Assembly: GCA_009192285.1 (NCBI GenBank)
Contig: CM018604.1
Coordinates: 4,311,746 to 4,375,745 of the forward strand
DNA: 64,000 bases
DNA from: Morchella semilibera
Lineage: Eukaryota; Ascomycota; Pezizomycetes; Pezizales; Morchellaceae
Direction of reading: 5' to 3'
The translations under genes and the position numbers were made by a program. The notes under the pieces are model-generated. The model saw nothing but the letters and a program-made list of their open reading frames with translations. It was not told the origin of the DNA and searched no databases. Below, piece after piece: positions 35,727 through 50,000 of this stretch (positions within the stretch are counted from its first letter, which is position 1; every line of letters begins with the position of its first letter).

Positions 35727-37215
35727 ACTGAAATCGAATAACAAATAATTAATAGTGGCAATAGTATATTTAATAGAACTCGGAGGCTGAAGATCGGATG
35801 AAAGAGCGTATAGAAATGAAGAGATCAGTTGTAGAAACTGGATTCGGCCACCTGGACTGAACTGAGCTAGGCACAGAGAAAGGAATGTGAATGATTATCA
35901 GAAGACGATCTCTCTTTTCCAAAGACCTGGGAATTTCGACAACTTTATTTCCCCTCCAACCTTATATATTTCCCCTGCTTCAATGAGGTTTCGATTTAGA
36001 AACGCCAATTATACTACTCCTGGATAAAGCGACCCCGTCAAAATCCACTTAACAGCCCAGAATAGGTCAATTTGCATCCACGGCGGTTGCAGAATCGCCC
36101 TGTATGGTGCTTTTGCAAGCGGGTGTGTTACTATAAATAGAAACGAGACAGGGGAACAGGGGTGCGGAGACGCTAGGCTTGCATGTGTAACCATTGGTGA
36201 GGGCGAGCGTGTAGCAGGATATTAACTCTAAACGCCGATGAATAAAGTTGTGAAAAGGGGGTTTGCAAGGGATTTCTGGGGGTTCTTTGGCTGGTAGTGA
36301 TAATTGTATGGGGACACCGAGATTATGGTTATTACCACGCTGGTAGGTTGTACGGGCGTGGTCGGTAGTACTACATGTATACAGGGTTTAGACCTGGGCT
36401 GGTTGGCGAGGTTGTACCAGTAACATTACAAAATCAATATTAAACAACTAGACTAGCAAGACCGTAAGTTCATTGATCCACACAACTCGACTCTTACAGA
36501 ACTTACGTGATGGAATTCCATTCCATTGTACAGGTTCAGGATCTATGTATGCACATATGCACTTACAAATATACCCCTAGATAGACTAGAGCACATACTT
36601 CGATTGAGAAGAATACGTACTCAGGCTGCTAAGATACATGTACTGAACACGAGCTTCTGTAGGAACAGCTGCTGATTCGCGCGCATAGAAAATCAAAGCA
36701 TACTTCTAAGTGCCTCATGGGCTTCTCCGAGATCAGATCAGATCAGGCAAGCGAGCAAGCGAGCTTATCGATAAGATACATTATCAAAGCATGTCTTGCT
36801 TTCTACTTACTTGCTTACCTCACATACTCAGTGATTCTGGCGAATTGTGACCCATCGGCTCCATACCACTCATTTTCTTGGTAATTGGAGACATACACTT
36901 TTCACAGCTCGAATAGCCGTGCGAGGTAAGAATCACCCCAGAGAAAAACCCTGAGTACGCACATGCGTAGATTCCCCAGATCTCCTCCAAATCCAGAGGC
37001 ACGTGCACGACGTGGGGGCATACAGAATATCATTATTATGTAGGGTAATCCCTGATTCGGGCCAGGTTCGCCACGACACGACCCATCATACATACAATAA
37101 TGCGGGATCGTCTAGGTAGGAGTGCCAAATCAAAACCGCACCCCCACCACCCCCCAAGGGCACTGCAGTCTAGCAGGTTTCTGAGAGACAAGAATAAGGC
37201 AGCAATCTGATTGCA
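35727..37215. other. Intergenic
   Basis: Upstream region of the surface-protein gene. No supported gene; TACATGTA-like words at about 36372 and 36636. Confidence 0.35.
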
Positions 37216-37345
37216 GTACTCGGGTATGGGAGTGAGAACCAGAAAATGCGAGTGAAAAAGCAGGGATTATTTGTGCAGAGTGGCGCCTCTTTGCCATACA
37301 AATGAAGCATTTGCATTTCTGGTTCTAATTTCTACACCCGAGTAC
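37216..37345. mobile_element. Foldback/MITE-like element, family 1 relative
   Basis: 130 bp. The left end GTACTCGGGTATGGGAGTGA then GAACCAGAAAATGCGAGTG faces a right end whose reverse complement is GTACTCGGGTGTAGAAATTA then GAACCAGAAATGCAAATG. It shares the GAACCAGAAAATGC core with the adjacent element and ends exactly where that one starts. Confidence 0.75.
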
Positions 37346-37475
37346 GTACTCGTCTACCAGCATACGAACCAGAAAATGCAAGTAACAGAAACAGGAATGA
37401 TTTGTAGAGATCATCGTCAGTATCCTTGCCCTGAGTAATTGCATTTTCTGGCTCTTATGCTGGTAGACGAGTAGT
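37346..37475. mobile_element. Foldback/MITE-like element, family 1, intact copy
   Basis: 130 bp. The left arm GTACTCGTCTACCAGCATAC then GAACCAGAAAATGCAAGTAA is nearly the exact reverse complement of the right arm (TTATGCTGGTAGACGAGTAG). The interior matches the copy at 30529. No coding capacity. Confidence 0.82.
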
Positions 37476-40400
37476 TCCTGTGATATCAGGAGTTGCTCGT
37501 TACCACCAAAGGTAATTTCCGTACTATTTTCTGCCCAGACTATCCTACGCACACCGTGAGCAAAGTTCGTGCAGGTGTTCTTACTCTTCCATGCACTCGT
37601 TCTTTATATGTAGCCACCTCAAACTAGATCGGTCGATGGGAAAGATATTGGTCTGCAGTACCTAGTTTAGCCATGTGAAAGTAAGTTGGTAGATAGCCTC
37701 CTTTCTCTTAGAGCACATCAAAGGGGAGCAAGAGCAAAGGACCACATCTACTCAATTATCGATAGTAGAGAGTCCTAGGAACTGAATCACGCCAGAACTT
37801 CCTAGCCCAATATTATGGCATTGACCATGCGCCAGTAGAGAAGTCATGTGTACCAATCAAATACTTTTTCTCCTCTTCGCCCAAACTCAAGATACAGTGG
37901 CTGCGCTGCTGTGCATATTCCACCCCTTCAGCTGACCCCGCAACGGCTGTGGAGGACTCATGCTCGGCTTGAGAATATTGCCCGAGCAGGCATGTTTTTT
38001 CGGGTATGTACTAATGAGCGGGGCCAGCCCAGCGCCTTGGTAAACTGGTTCACGTACTGTCTACAGTGTCTCAACACTAACCACCGGCGTGACATATGGT
38101 CGACTAATTCGATATCTGTAGGCGAATTTCCTTGGGAAGGAGATATTGTCGTGCAGCGTTAGTCTCAATCGTAGAACCTCCAGATTTTCACCTGTAAAAT
38201 TATAATGCCTACTTCGGTTGCATAATAGTGGTTCATAAAACCCAAAGAGACCTTTCACCCTGATAACTGTCCAAGCTCTGTAATGGTGTGCGGTCAGATC
38301 GGTCAGCGCAAGCTTCTTTAGCCGTGAGGAGAAGAACCAAGGTGATTGGGATAGTGTTCTATTCTCCCAGTAAGCCAATAATGTGTGCAGAACAGCTTAA
38401 GACGCAATTCGTACTGCATCTCGAATAAGAAGTGTGTGCGAGTAAAGAGTAAGCACTCCACTTTGCTTTACTGGTTACCAGAGGCTCGGGTTAATAGCGC
38501 GTAGAGTAGACTTTGATTACATACATGCTCGTCATTAGAGTTTGTTTGGGCACGGAGCTTCACTTCCGAATCGTATGTGGAAAAAAAATATTCCGTCTCA
38601 CTGCCTACCAGCCAAGTCAATCAGCCCAAGCCAGATTCACCAGCCAACGCACACTGCACCCTCAGTTCCCTTCTATCAATAACCGCTACAATGCTTTTTC
38701 ACAAGATGCCGCATATAAAACAGATCACTTGACCTGGGTCAAGTGCAAGATCGGGACAGACTGTTTTATGAGCCGGATATAAGCATAGATGGCCTATGCT
38801 CAACTGTATTTGAAACCTAACCCTGACTGATAGCCTGAATCTCTTACCGATGTTGTATACAAAGTGTAATTCTAGTCTTTGTCTTCCGGTGGTGCTGTCT
38901 TATGTATTGGTGGAGATAGACTCATGCCAGCAAGGCGCGCTCTATATCTAAGCGTGGGGAGTTTTGGTTTGTTCTAGACTTAACCACCGGTAAGTTGATT
39001 TAGTTTTTGCTGTTTCCTGATCTCGGGTGCAAGCTATGGAGGCGATCATTTTGAGGGGATCTTCGTGCCTCTCGGGAAGTTTGAGGAGTATCTTGTTGTA
39101 CCACATACATATATTATGCTTCGTCGACGCCCTGTATCACTATAGCTCTACTCATATGATATACATATATACGGCCGTGGTAGTTGTGCTAGAAGAGCTA
39201 ATTGAAAGCAGTAAAGAAATGTGGCGAGACGGATAAACTGAAAATAGATCCAGGTCCATAAAGTGATGTTAGTTGTCAACTTCTGTCGCGCTTGTGATTG
39301 ATTAATCGTCGATGGTGAGATCCACTGGGCGTTTTCACTGAACATGGGCTCCTCTGCTCGCTTGTGTGTGAATCACGTACCTTAGACCAGTTAGGTTAAG
39401 GTTGGTAAGTACCTACACTATTTCGATTTGGCATTATAATTAGTAAGATATCATGCCAAGATCTTGAGTGAACATGTAGTGACGGTTATCTACATGTGTA
39501 TGCTTAGGTATAAAGGAATCCAATCCCTCTATGGCCATGGTCGTTGACGATGTCGAATGGGGATCTATTAGCTAGCCAGAAGTGTGGAAAATACCCATTC
39601 GACTTTTCCATCCAACCAGCTTCGAAGTTGGCTAACTCAAATGTGAGAATCCTTTGCAGAGCGGGTGGGAACCCTATTTATCTAAGTATTAATAAGGCGC
39701 GATAAAATCTGGACACTGCGTAGCGAGCCATAGACGGGTTTTAATTGTTTGGTGATTCCAAATATTGAGGGGGCAGGATACTAGTCTGGGCCAATGAAAG
39801 AGGATAGCGCGAACTTTGTTCTCCCGGGTCCCACAGGGTGAGGATTGCATTCCACTGTATAGTTGTCGTGTTAATACCAGCCAGTCAGGCGAAAGCTAAC
39901 GGAGGAATTATTTGTGGGACGACCTTATGCTGGATGAAATCATGAGGTAGGGGTGAAAACGAAGTAAGAGGGCAAAAACGAGAAAATCTGTGCTTCTTAT
40001 AGCACAAAGAACTGCAAACCGGCGACGTATCGAGAAGTACTCATCTCAGGTTGTAACTCAGCACACTCTTTTCATAAGCCAAGTCCGCGGAGTAGAGGAA
40101 TCTAACGGAATACAGTTAAGGGTTAGGGTTATGATTTAGTCATCAAACAAAAGGCTCAAGCGCTTAGAGGGTTAGAATGCGCAGGTATGCATTGGTGCAT
40201 GTATTTACATTCTGGGCATTATTAATTTGGTATGTTATCTAAGTTTCAGTTGGGCGCATGCGGCTCTTCTCACAGGACGTGTACTACTTTGGAACACAAT
40301 ATGACATCTACTTCTGACATTGTTGAAACAGGACGCGATGTCGATCTTCCATACACCAAACTTGTAGGACTTTCTTGTCCCTCCCCCCCCCCCCCCCCCC

Positions 40401-42465
40401 CCCCAATACGAGTTGCTTGAGTAGGTATGCGTAGTAGGTCCCACCACTACTCTACGTAACTATTGGCGCATCATGCCCTGAGCGAAGTAAAAGAATTTGG
40501 AGCAAGCTTGATGTTATCTCCCCCCGATTGGCTACTAACGATGCAACCAATAATAAGTAATGTCCATAACCAAAAAAACCTAACCCCAAATGATATACCG
40601 TTGTTCAGATTGTCAAATTATGATACTGCATGCTCAATTTTCGGTCCATCCATGCAATGACACCTCATTGTGGTGGTAAATCGAGCATCACTCCGGCAAT
40701 ACAACATTGGGGTCCGAGCTAAAGGCCACGGGATACCACTCCAGAGACATTTGCTATCAGGGCCCATTAATGTAGCACTAGCCCTTGATATGGGTGCAAC
40801 AAGCACACATAGGTAATAGTATTCAGCGCATGCGATCCGCAGAGGCTTTTTGGAATAAGACTAGGCAACGGATACTACCTACTACCAATGATAACCTTGT
40901 AATAAAACTCAGTTACAGTCTATAGGACGGACCAATGTAAGTCTTAACCGGTGTGAAGGTTGGTTCATTTTGACTAAGGCAGGTTTCTCGGTAGCAGAGA
41001 TTTTATCAATTGTAGGGTATAGTATAATTATATAATATAGTATAGGAAAAAATACCCACGACGAGCTCGTAGAGTGGGGAGGGAAGGACTTTGGTAATTG
41101 TACAACACTTTTCCACTAGAAATTGACCCTACCTTCAGATACGCAAACCGGGGCTTAGTGAGTGGAAAATTCCATCAAACTACTTTGTATATATATTTCT
41201 CTGCTATGGGATTTAGGCAAAGCATATACATACATCATCGAAGACTAATTATAAAATCGAGTGCTTGCTCATGCTCGGTTGCTATGCAACCTTGCTTCTT
41301 TTCGAACACAACCAATCACATTCAAGCAACAGACATAGCTTTCCGATTCCCATGCTTCTAAAAACCACCCCTCCAATCGTGCAAATCAAATCGGAAAAGG
41401 GATTGAATATTACGATCGTGCAACGTACCCTTACCTCGCGTTTTGCGCGGATGCCCGTTTGCCGCCCTTACGGCTCGCTTAATCCTCCCCCTCCTTTGTT
41501 CTGAGCTCCTCATGGGTGAAAAGCATAATTTTGGTATGCATGATCACGTCTTCTCCATAATCGAGTATACATATGGTGTGGGGAGGGTGCAGGGAGGAGG
41601 GAGAGAATTTGAGGGATGTATGTGATATATTATTAGCTGTAGCAGCTGCCGTGAGGAATTTTATTTTTTGATTCTGTTTGTGCGGCTTACGGGCCCGGCT
41701 TACACGCCTTAACGCCTGGCCTGTTAATTCGCGCTTCGAGGTGGTATTAAGTGACTGGGAAGTAATCCCATAAAATAATCTTTCAAAGAATGCAGGGGAG
41801 AATCGAATGAGTTATAGTTTTGGCGGGGAGAAATAAACGACTAGGCTAGATCTCAAAATTCAAATGCCAAACAAGACCAGACCTGTATCCCCCCCCCCCC
41901 CAACCCGCATGACTGGTAAGTATGTAGTGATCTGACCAGGGATCCATGGAAGTGTGTTTCAGGAATGAAGGGTCAGGTGCAAAATCATTTTTTCGTTGAT
42001 TTGGATCAGCATGTATTAGATATCGATTCCCAACTAAAACAAAATGTAAGCTTAAGCAAGCCCACCCACACAATCGACAACCTTCCCTGTCTTAGTCCAC
42101 ATTTCGATACAAAACAATAATAAACCCATAAATTCATACCACCTCTAACCAAGGAGAAAAGAAAAATTTCTAGTAAGACGCCGCCAGCACACACAAAAGA
42201 AATGAAGGTAAAAATAACTCCGAAACGCTCGAGAAAAAGCAAGGAAGCATGAGAGAAGATCATAAATTTACATAGAGGGATGAAAAGGAAAGGTGAATAC
42301 AAAGAAAATTTTGCGCCGGAAGGAATTTGCAGAAAAACAAGGGTGAGGAATATACAGTTAGGCCCCCCAAAGGTCATTCCAGCAACACCTGGTGGGATAA
42401 TTAATAGTCAAAGAAAAGAGAGCGAGAAAAAAGCATAAAAAAATAACAAGAAAATCAAGAATCAG
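37476..42465. other. Long intergenic interval
   Basis: No supported gene in 5 kb. It contains short poorly coding frames only, a TTAGGGTTAGGG-like word at about 40123, and the C-tract listed separately. Confidence 0.4.
40383..40404 (+). repeat. C22 homopolymer
   Basis: Twenty-two consecutive C. Shorter C-tracts lie at about 29367, 41890 and 45698. Confidence 0.9.
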
Positions 42466-43778
42466 CTAGATGCAGAGATTGATAACCGATATTTTCGAGA
42501 TGTGATTTTCTGTTGCTATCTCATATGTCTGCTTTCTAAATTCATCTGGATAGTTGATACCGCTTCGCGGAAAGCTTCTCAGCGGTGGCAGGTGAATTGG
42601 CTCTTCACTGTTACTGATAGCGGAAACTCCAAAATTTTGAAATCGTGTTTTGATAGGATCTAGGGTAGGACTAGATGAGTCATCGCAGCTACTGCTACTA
42701 ATCACAGACTGGGATATTATGGACCGTCGTTAGCAGAGCTTGATCCAATTTGTTTTCATCTACATTTCCGCCCAATGTAGGGATTTATCAATGTCAAGGT
42801 ACCTTTGAGTCGCCCTGGTCGTATGTTAAGCTGCCAGTACTGGTAGGAGACCGCCTAGAGCTCTCCCACCCGTGTCCCCCAACCGCGGTATGCAGAGTTA
42901 TTCTTGCGCCACTGTTCCTGTGGGGGCCTGGTGAGGTTGTTGTACTGTGCATGCTGCTGCTCCATCTTTCTCTAGCCCTTCCTCTTTCCATAGATTCGTA
43001 TCCCCCCATATCGCACTCCGATCCATCCTCCCTTTCGTCACCATCCTCTTGTCTCAGCTCCGGCGAAACATTAGTAGCATAGCGTTTATTCCTCTCAGCA
43101 TTCTTCTTTTCCTCGATACTAGCCTTAATGACGCCCATCCACTCATATCGCCGATTCGTTGATTGGATCAGTCCCAAATCGGGCCTTGAAGGTTCTTTCT
43201 TCTTACGAATCTTGACGGGGAAATCCAGAATGCGGTAGTAGCGTGATTGGAGGCCGCTCTCTGAGCGGATGTGTGGTTCGGATTCGAATGGATGCCAGTG
43301 GTTATTGTAGAGCTGAACTACCTTACGCCAGGACATCGCCAAGTCATCGCGGCAAAACCAGATAAAGTCTTCTTGTTCCTTGGTGTATTGGGGACGAGGC
43401 GCTCGCTTCTTCTTCGGGCTAGAGTCGTAAGGAGACGGCGAGAGATCATGATCATCGTGTGAGTGTTTTCGTTTTTGCGGGGGGATCGATGTGGTCTGCG
43501 GGGTGGATGAGATTAGGATGGAATCTGCTACTAAAGCTTGAGGGGGGGTGGGGAGGCACAACTACCTCTTCGCTAAACGATCGTCCCTTTAAGTAAGAAA
43601 CATCTGGTGAAATTGGTTCTGAAGGGGACCTTTCGTTTAACAGGGATTGTAGCCCTGTGCGGTCCTGCTGCAGTGGCATAGCGACAGCTGCTGTAGGAGT
43701 AGTGCTGAAGTTGCGGTCCTCCCGTCTTGATTGAGGTACCGGGGACGAAGGACCCAGCATACCATTTATGGAAAGCAT
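42466..43778 (-). CDS. Myb/SANT-like nuclear protein
   Basis: Exons (minus) are 43778-43566, 43495-42803 and 42708-42466, 382 residues. Intron 43496-43565 has a CCTAATC branch point and a pyrimidine-rich CGCAG acceptor; intron 42709-42802 has CTGCTAAC and CCCAG. Both join in phase 0. Residues about 107-165 form a Myb/SANT-like module: YTKEQEDFIWFCRDDLAMSW, then KVVQLYNNHW, then SGLQSRYYRIL, with the spaced Trp/Phe and the L-Q-x-R-Y-Y third helix typical of fungal single-repeat Myb-like proteins. A Lys/Arg cluster PKKKRAPR just before it looks like a nuclear localisation signal, and KIRKKKEP follows. The rest is Ser/Pro-rich and disordered. A DNA- or chromatin-binding role is expected from the family; targets are unknown. 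A GTA microsatellite lies about 140 bp upstream of the start. Confidence 0.85.
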
Positions 43779-43916
43779 TAACGGTGAGATAAAGTCTTTG
43801 TCTTTATAGTTTTACTCTTCAGTTGTCTGTTTCAGAGGCGGTGGAAGGAGGTGGATGGAATTGTAGACGATGCTGTGTGTGTTGATCAAGGATGAACGAG
43901 TGGTGACCTAACGCCT

Positions 43917-43948
43917 AGTAGTAGTAAGAGTAATAATAAAAATAAAAA

Positions 43949-43984
<36 letters not shown>

Positions 43985-44036
43985 AAGTAGTAGTAATAGT
44001 AGCAGTGATACTGGAAGTAGAAGTAGTTGTAGTAAT
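43917..44036 (+). repeat. GTA trinucleotide microsatellite
   Basis: About 120 bp of imperfect TAG/GTA triplets, including twelve or so uninterrupted GTA units around 43950-43983, with GAA and GTT interruptions on the right. It sits in the upstream region of the Myb-like gene and may be polymorphic. Confidence 0.9.
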
Positions 44037-47000
44037 GGGCTTCAGATCAAGTGAGCAGCTGTGTTCGACGCGATGGGGATAGGTAGCTATTTATCCCTTG
44101 GCTCTAGTTGTCTTTCGTGACAGCCCAGCTGCGGTAGGACCTAGCCTTAAAGTGGTGTATGGTATGGGATGGGATGGTGGGCAAGGGGGACTAAAATGGT
44201 TTTTCTGGTAGGTAGGTCGGCGGCGGTAGCGCGCGTTTGGCACCACTGCCACTGTAATGGGCGGTGAGCGAGTTATGGCCTGGAGAAGTCTGCAATCTCC
44301 GTGTCAACCTTAAGTTCTATCTACCAGATAACAGATAGATACATGTAGATACACTATACTACCGTATTAAGGAAGCGTGGAGTGTGGCTAGAGATTTAGA
44401 GGTTGCGATTCAGTTCTAGTGACCGAATTTGAAAATATATATTGTTATAATTGTTTTAACTAGAGTTTGTTTGATTCTTGTGGTAGGGGAGATATTCAAA
44501 GAATTCGAACACACCCGGCGCGGCTAATTTGTGCAAATGCGGTTGATCTCGTGTATTCGGGATACCCCGTGCCGCATATCGCTATTGGAAAGATTAACGC
44601 CAGTCGATTGCCCCGTCCGTAACTCTCTCCCGCTTCTTGCATCGCCTCGTTCTCGCGCAATCCGCGATACCAGACAGAGAAGGTTTGCGATTTCTACCTT
44701 GTACCTGCCTGGAGTCTTCTCCCACCCCCAGAAAAAAGATATTTAACCTTGCGGAAAGGGCTGACCACGGTGATGCCACTAATATCGCGTTACTTGGCCA
44801 TTTTTGATAACGGCCCACGCAACAGTGCGGCAAATGGCAGTAGAATAAAATGCAAAGGTGTGGTTTCAGCCAGCTGAACATAGTTTCCACCTCCATGCCC
44901 ATCAATCAGTCCTGGCGACATGAACCTCCTCCTTCGATGCAAAGGAAGAGTGGAATTGGGAAATAGGCTGCCATTTGTCTGGATAAGTTTTAGGTAGTTG
45001 CGAACACTTGGATTAATAGTCAAGAACAGACTTGTCTGGAAGGTGTTCGCTACGGTTCTTCAATTGGGTAAGGGACCTTGAGAATCAAAGTAATTAAACC
45101 ACGGCTGGTAGATACTTGAGTTACTTACGTACGTGGCGACAAAGGTTCTGGTGGTTGCACGCACACTGTTCTCTCTTTGTGCATGTGAGATTATATTCTC
45201 ATTATGAAGAAGGAAAAAAAAAAAAAAACCCCCAACTCCACCGAGACAAAGAAGTCACCGTACCGGGCCAGTCAGCAGTGGAAGACCGACCGAGAGGGCA
45301 TACTAGAGCGCTTCCGCGCTTCCGCTGTGCAGGAGCCTTGTCCCTCGTAAACGAGCTTTCAACGGCCTCTCAATGTGCCTCCGCCGTCTAACTGCATACC
45401 GCACAATCTCCTTACGGTATCTAAATCAAAAGGGCATGCCCATCATCATCTTGACCCACTGTGCCTTCATTCAAGCTATTCCCAGGGTTGAGCAAGTTTT
45501 CGCTTTTCCAAAGAAACGGTTTCTTCGGCTCTCTAGCACGCATGCATATTCCTGCATGAAAGTCAGGGAATCGTGATCGTGATATAGGTGTGGGGAGGTG
45601 TAAGTTCACATACTTGCGTGCCTAGGGCATGTATGTAACCCCACTTCACCCTTCCCAACTACACAGGTGTTCGAACCGGATACTGCAAACTGTGTTTCCC
45701 CCCCCCCCCCCCCCTGTGTGCCCCCTCTTCAAGGTCATCCTGACAGTTGAGGCTAAGGAAATTTATCAACCGAACATTCTCTGCACAAACGTATCATGGT
45801 ATTCTCTTCCTCATATCATACACTATGTTAACCCTTACCCAGGCTTAGGATCATACAGTGTGGCCTTAGTGCAATCCCATCGCCATAGAATCGTATTGAA
45901 TGACATAGCTACGGGGGAAGCTTTGCAGGTGGTGCTGAATAGTGGAGGTTTAGCACCCTCGATTGGGGTTAATATGCAGCATAGTTATGACTCCGGGTCT
46001 TGTACCCCTCCTATTCCAATCATCCACAGGAGATTTCCCTGACCCGAAGTATCCGAGGTCGCTACCAATGGATTACCCTTTGGTTATGGAGCCGCGAGTA
46101 GATGCGAGAGCAGGGGCTAACTCCGAAACCCTTCTTAAATCTGATATATCGCATAGTACATATCAATAGATACGTGCACAATGCAACTACATAAGTGCTC
46201 GACCAGTGCCACATCCCGATCCAGGCATCTGCTATATTTTCCAATAACGGCTGCTTGGCCCACTTGCGCTTATACTTCGATTAAGTATCTACATTACACT
46301 ATTAAACGCGGCGGAATTGGTAACATAGGCACTATATATTCTGGAGTTGCAAAGAATGAAAAAAGCAATTTCGCATGTCGATCCATAGATGTATTACAAC
46401 TAGTAGGTACGTGGCCCGCTTAATAAAGAGGAAAGCGACGATGGGGCTGATTCACCGATAATTATGATGATGAAGAAAAGTCGTTACATATCCTCTTATC
46501 GACAGGAGTGTTGTATTAGCGTGGTGGTTTGAAGGGCATATACGGACAAGCACTGACACAGAGTCAGATCACACATTGTTCAACCAGGCTTTGCAGGTGC
46601 ATTACAGTTCGGTTCTACTCTTTCAGTCCTAGCTCTATCCCCAATGGTCGCCGGTTGTTTGCCTGTTTTTGCTTTTGCTTGATGCCGGTTGGCTGTGGAA
46701 TCTGGACAAGTGATAGCTTTGTGCACCATAAGTTTGATGACTAACCCTAGCCCTGATTTCATTAGAGGCCTTCGTGCTTTCCAATATTTGCAGAGTATTT
46801 TTTCTGCGGGGAATATATGTGATACGTGCACAGTATATCAAATAGGTAACCGCCCCCTCCCCGCACTAAGGATTCAATAATGCTAACAACCCCACATGAC
46901 AAACCAGAGTGCGTAGTATTGGGTTCCCGCGCGCGATAAGTAGTTTGAATATATGGGCCAATGGCTTTGAGCTGAGGACCATTTTTCTCACTTCAAATAT

Positions 47001-50000
47001 GATTGGCTTGTGGAACCGAGAAGAGCAGCCCTTTGGTGCTTTATTTCTTTATTGAGAGTGAGTGGGGTGGAAGTTTGAGGGGAACACCTCGTTAATAGTT
47101 CCCTTATTTGGTTTGTGTGTGGAAGCAAAACCAAGAACGCCCCTAACCCTAGAAGTAACTACATGTAATGTATAATTGTAAGCAAGGATACATGTAATGT
47201 ACATGTAGTTTATCTGTGGCTACACGCATTTTCCACATGTTTGACGTGATGAATTTTAGTCAATAAAGAAAAATAGAAAGCCTCTAGATCAAATTTTAGA
47301 TGGGTCGTACCCAATTGAACTTATGTCCTTCATTGTAGTCTCGTCTCAAACTTTCTTTGTGACTCCTGGTCTTCGGATCCAGTAACATTGTCTCTTCATG
47401 TCTTGGCATATATCTCTCTAAATAACAACAGATAAATGTATCGACACATGAATTGAAAGCTTCTTACACCTCGGTAAGTAACGCTAATAAACGAATAATT
47501 CGCCCGCAGGCTCTCCCGCTGCTTACCAAATTTAGAGTCATTCCGAAGGGATCCAGGGCCACAGGAATGGTTTACATGACACGAGTGAGAACACATGAAC
47601 ATGTGTCAATCAATGCATGAGTAACATCAAGCCCCCTTTGTAGTTTCAAATTCACGTGGCAGTGAGATATGAGATGTAGCCTTGATTCCGGGAGACTGGG
47701 AGCTACAGCCTTGAGGTTGGGAGATATGTCCTATCCCTCTTCAACCATAATCAACTGCTAGGAACACGAGCGCCCTTAGCTTGTGATTGAATTTTAATAT
47801 CCTCATCGGGGAGTAATCCTGCAATCAATTGACCAAGCTTTCTTACGAACTGCGTAAATTACGAGGAAAAATGCCTTGTGAGCTTGGCATGTTTAATTGC
47901 GTTGATGAAGCCAACGGTCCAGGCCGGCACCTGAGCTATAAACCGTATCCTGAAATATTTTTGTGCTGCAGCAGGTAGGGATATTGAGCTAATGAGAAAA
48001 GGGGGGGCGAAGGAATCGAAGGCATCAGCGAATATTCCATACGTTGTCCCGTGAGCTCCGAGACAGATCTAAACAGATATGTGTCTCTGCCAAACCCGGA
48101 GTGTTCTATTTCCAAGTTTGTAGCAAATTGTTCAACCACGACCACGCAGCGGCAATAACACGCAATTTGATGCGCGGAAGAACACATGATATCCAATTGC
48201 CCCCTCCTGGCATCCCTCGTAGCCCAATGGTTTAGAGGAAGTAGTCGACAGTGACATGACTGGGTAGATTGGATGTATCTTTCTTACTACTGTTGACGGC
48301 AAAGGCACACAGGTATGGGCTTACCATGATTAAACATGCCAATAACCTCAACTAAACCAAGCCATCTCGCATGAATTTGAAGCTCTGCCTACTTGCCTAT
48401 GATGCACGTCTAACGCGGCTGAAATGACAGGGCACATCGCATCTATTCCCGATCTCAGCCTCATCGGCGGGTTCCCTTCCATACATTATTCCCGGAGGAT
48501 TCTTTTCATCAGAAGTAGGACATCGAATTCGGCCAACCGCAAGGCTTGTGGAGGGGGAAGCGGGGAGTGGGGTGTCAACGGGCATATAACGCATGAATTG
48601 AGGCAACGAGGCAGGGTAGCTAGCTGCAGGACATGATGTCAGTACCATGCTAGAGGGGAGTAAAGTGGTTCATTCTATCCGCACGATTGATTCTGATAAT
48701 GCGGCTTCTGCTGGGTTTGATGGCCGTCCTGCTTCTTTCTTTCTTTCGTATAAGCCACCTGTTCAATTATGCTTCATCCGCCAGGTATCGAGGATTGCGT
48801 TTAACCGAAGTGCATTCTTTTTTACACAAGTGCGGAGTCAAGTTTACTTCGGCGCGTAGGCGGCTACATCCGCGCTAACTTCAAGTTTATGGCTTGGCAC
48901 AGGCCATCACAAGATGAGATTACGTAACCTTACGTGATTCTGCGAGAAAGAATGACAAGGGAAGTTCTCAAGTAAGGTTAGAATAACAATAAGCGTCGTC
49001 CAGCTTACTCCAGAGGACGGGGTATCCACGATTTTATACACACATATACATGTATGTACCTAGGTATGTTTTTTCCTTTTTTTCTTCTTTTCTTTGTAGT
49101 AGGATACGTACACTTTCTCTATCTTTATCAATTTGAAACGTTATACAGAAATGCTACTACTACACTCTACTAACGCCCATACACAATAGGGCTACGTAAC
49201 AACCTAAACCCTTTAGCCGAGAAGAGGCGGTGTTTGTTCGTTACACAGTGAAGCGAGAGAGACTGGCATGGCCCGAAATATAGCCCAGCCTCGAGGTGGG
49301 GTTGGGGTCAAGTGGGATAGCGGGTCTCGCTCGGAACGGCCCAGCTATAACCCCAGTGTTGGTCATTACCAACGTATTTTGGTATGGTAAATCCAATATA
49401 TACCGACAGAGAGTTTCACCCGAACCTTCGAATTTGGGTACCTTAAACAAATGAGCGTCGGCTGGAGAAGAAAGATAAAGTAAAGTATGTACATGTAGGT
49501 ATAATATACAAACGACTAAGGAACTAATATAGAAGTGGGGATATGGCAGGTCGATAACGAGAACTCTGCGATGTGGATTGTGTCGTACCACTTTCTCAGC
49601 CTGGGGGAAACACTTATGTACCTTGAATGCACATGATCTGCTATCATCCTGGACAAAGTTAGTAAAATGTTCCTCAGGTATTTTCTACTACGACCAAAAA
49701 AGGAAACTAACACCCAGTTCGAAATCCTCTCTCCTCCTCCTCCCCCTCCTCCTGTTCGGTGTTCGGGTTCTCGCTCCCCGCCCTGATACTTCTCTTCTCC
49801 CAAGCAGCAGCGGTCGTACTCAGAGCCTCGCATGGAAACACGGTTAATCACTCGGCATCTTCCGCAGGCCATAGCGCACTCAGCATCGTCCCATTGGAGA
49901 CGGTGAGAAAGGCAGCCTGTAGATCCAATCGGCCACGTCGTCTGATGCTTCCTGGGGGTTTTCTGAGGAACTTTCTTGTATGTACCATGTTGACTCTGAA

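Noticed and set aside
40110-40135. Telomere-like TTAGGG repeats
   Set aside because: Only two units, so neither a telomere nor a clear interstitial array.
45629-46042. 137-codon + frame
   Set aside because: It crosses a C-tract of about 18 and shows no coding character.
48210-48276. tRNA-like A box (TAGCCCAATGGTTTAGAG) with possible GCATCC/GGATGT acceptor ends
   Set aside because: No TTCRA T-loop, and the span of 67 nt does not fold into anticodon and T arms.
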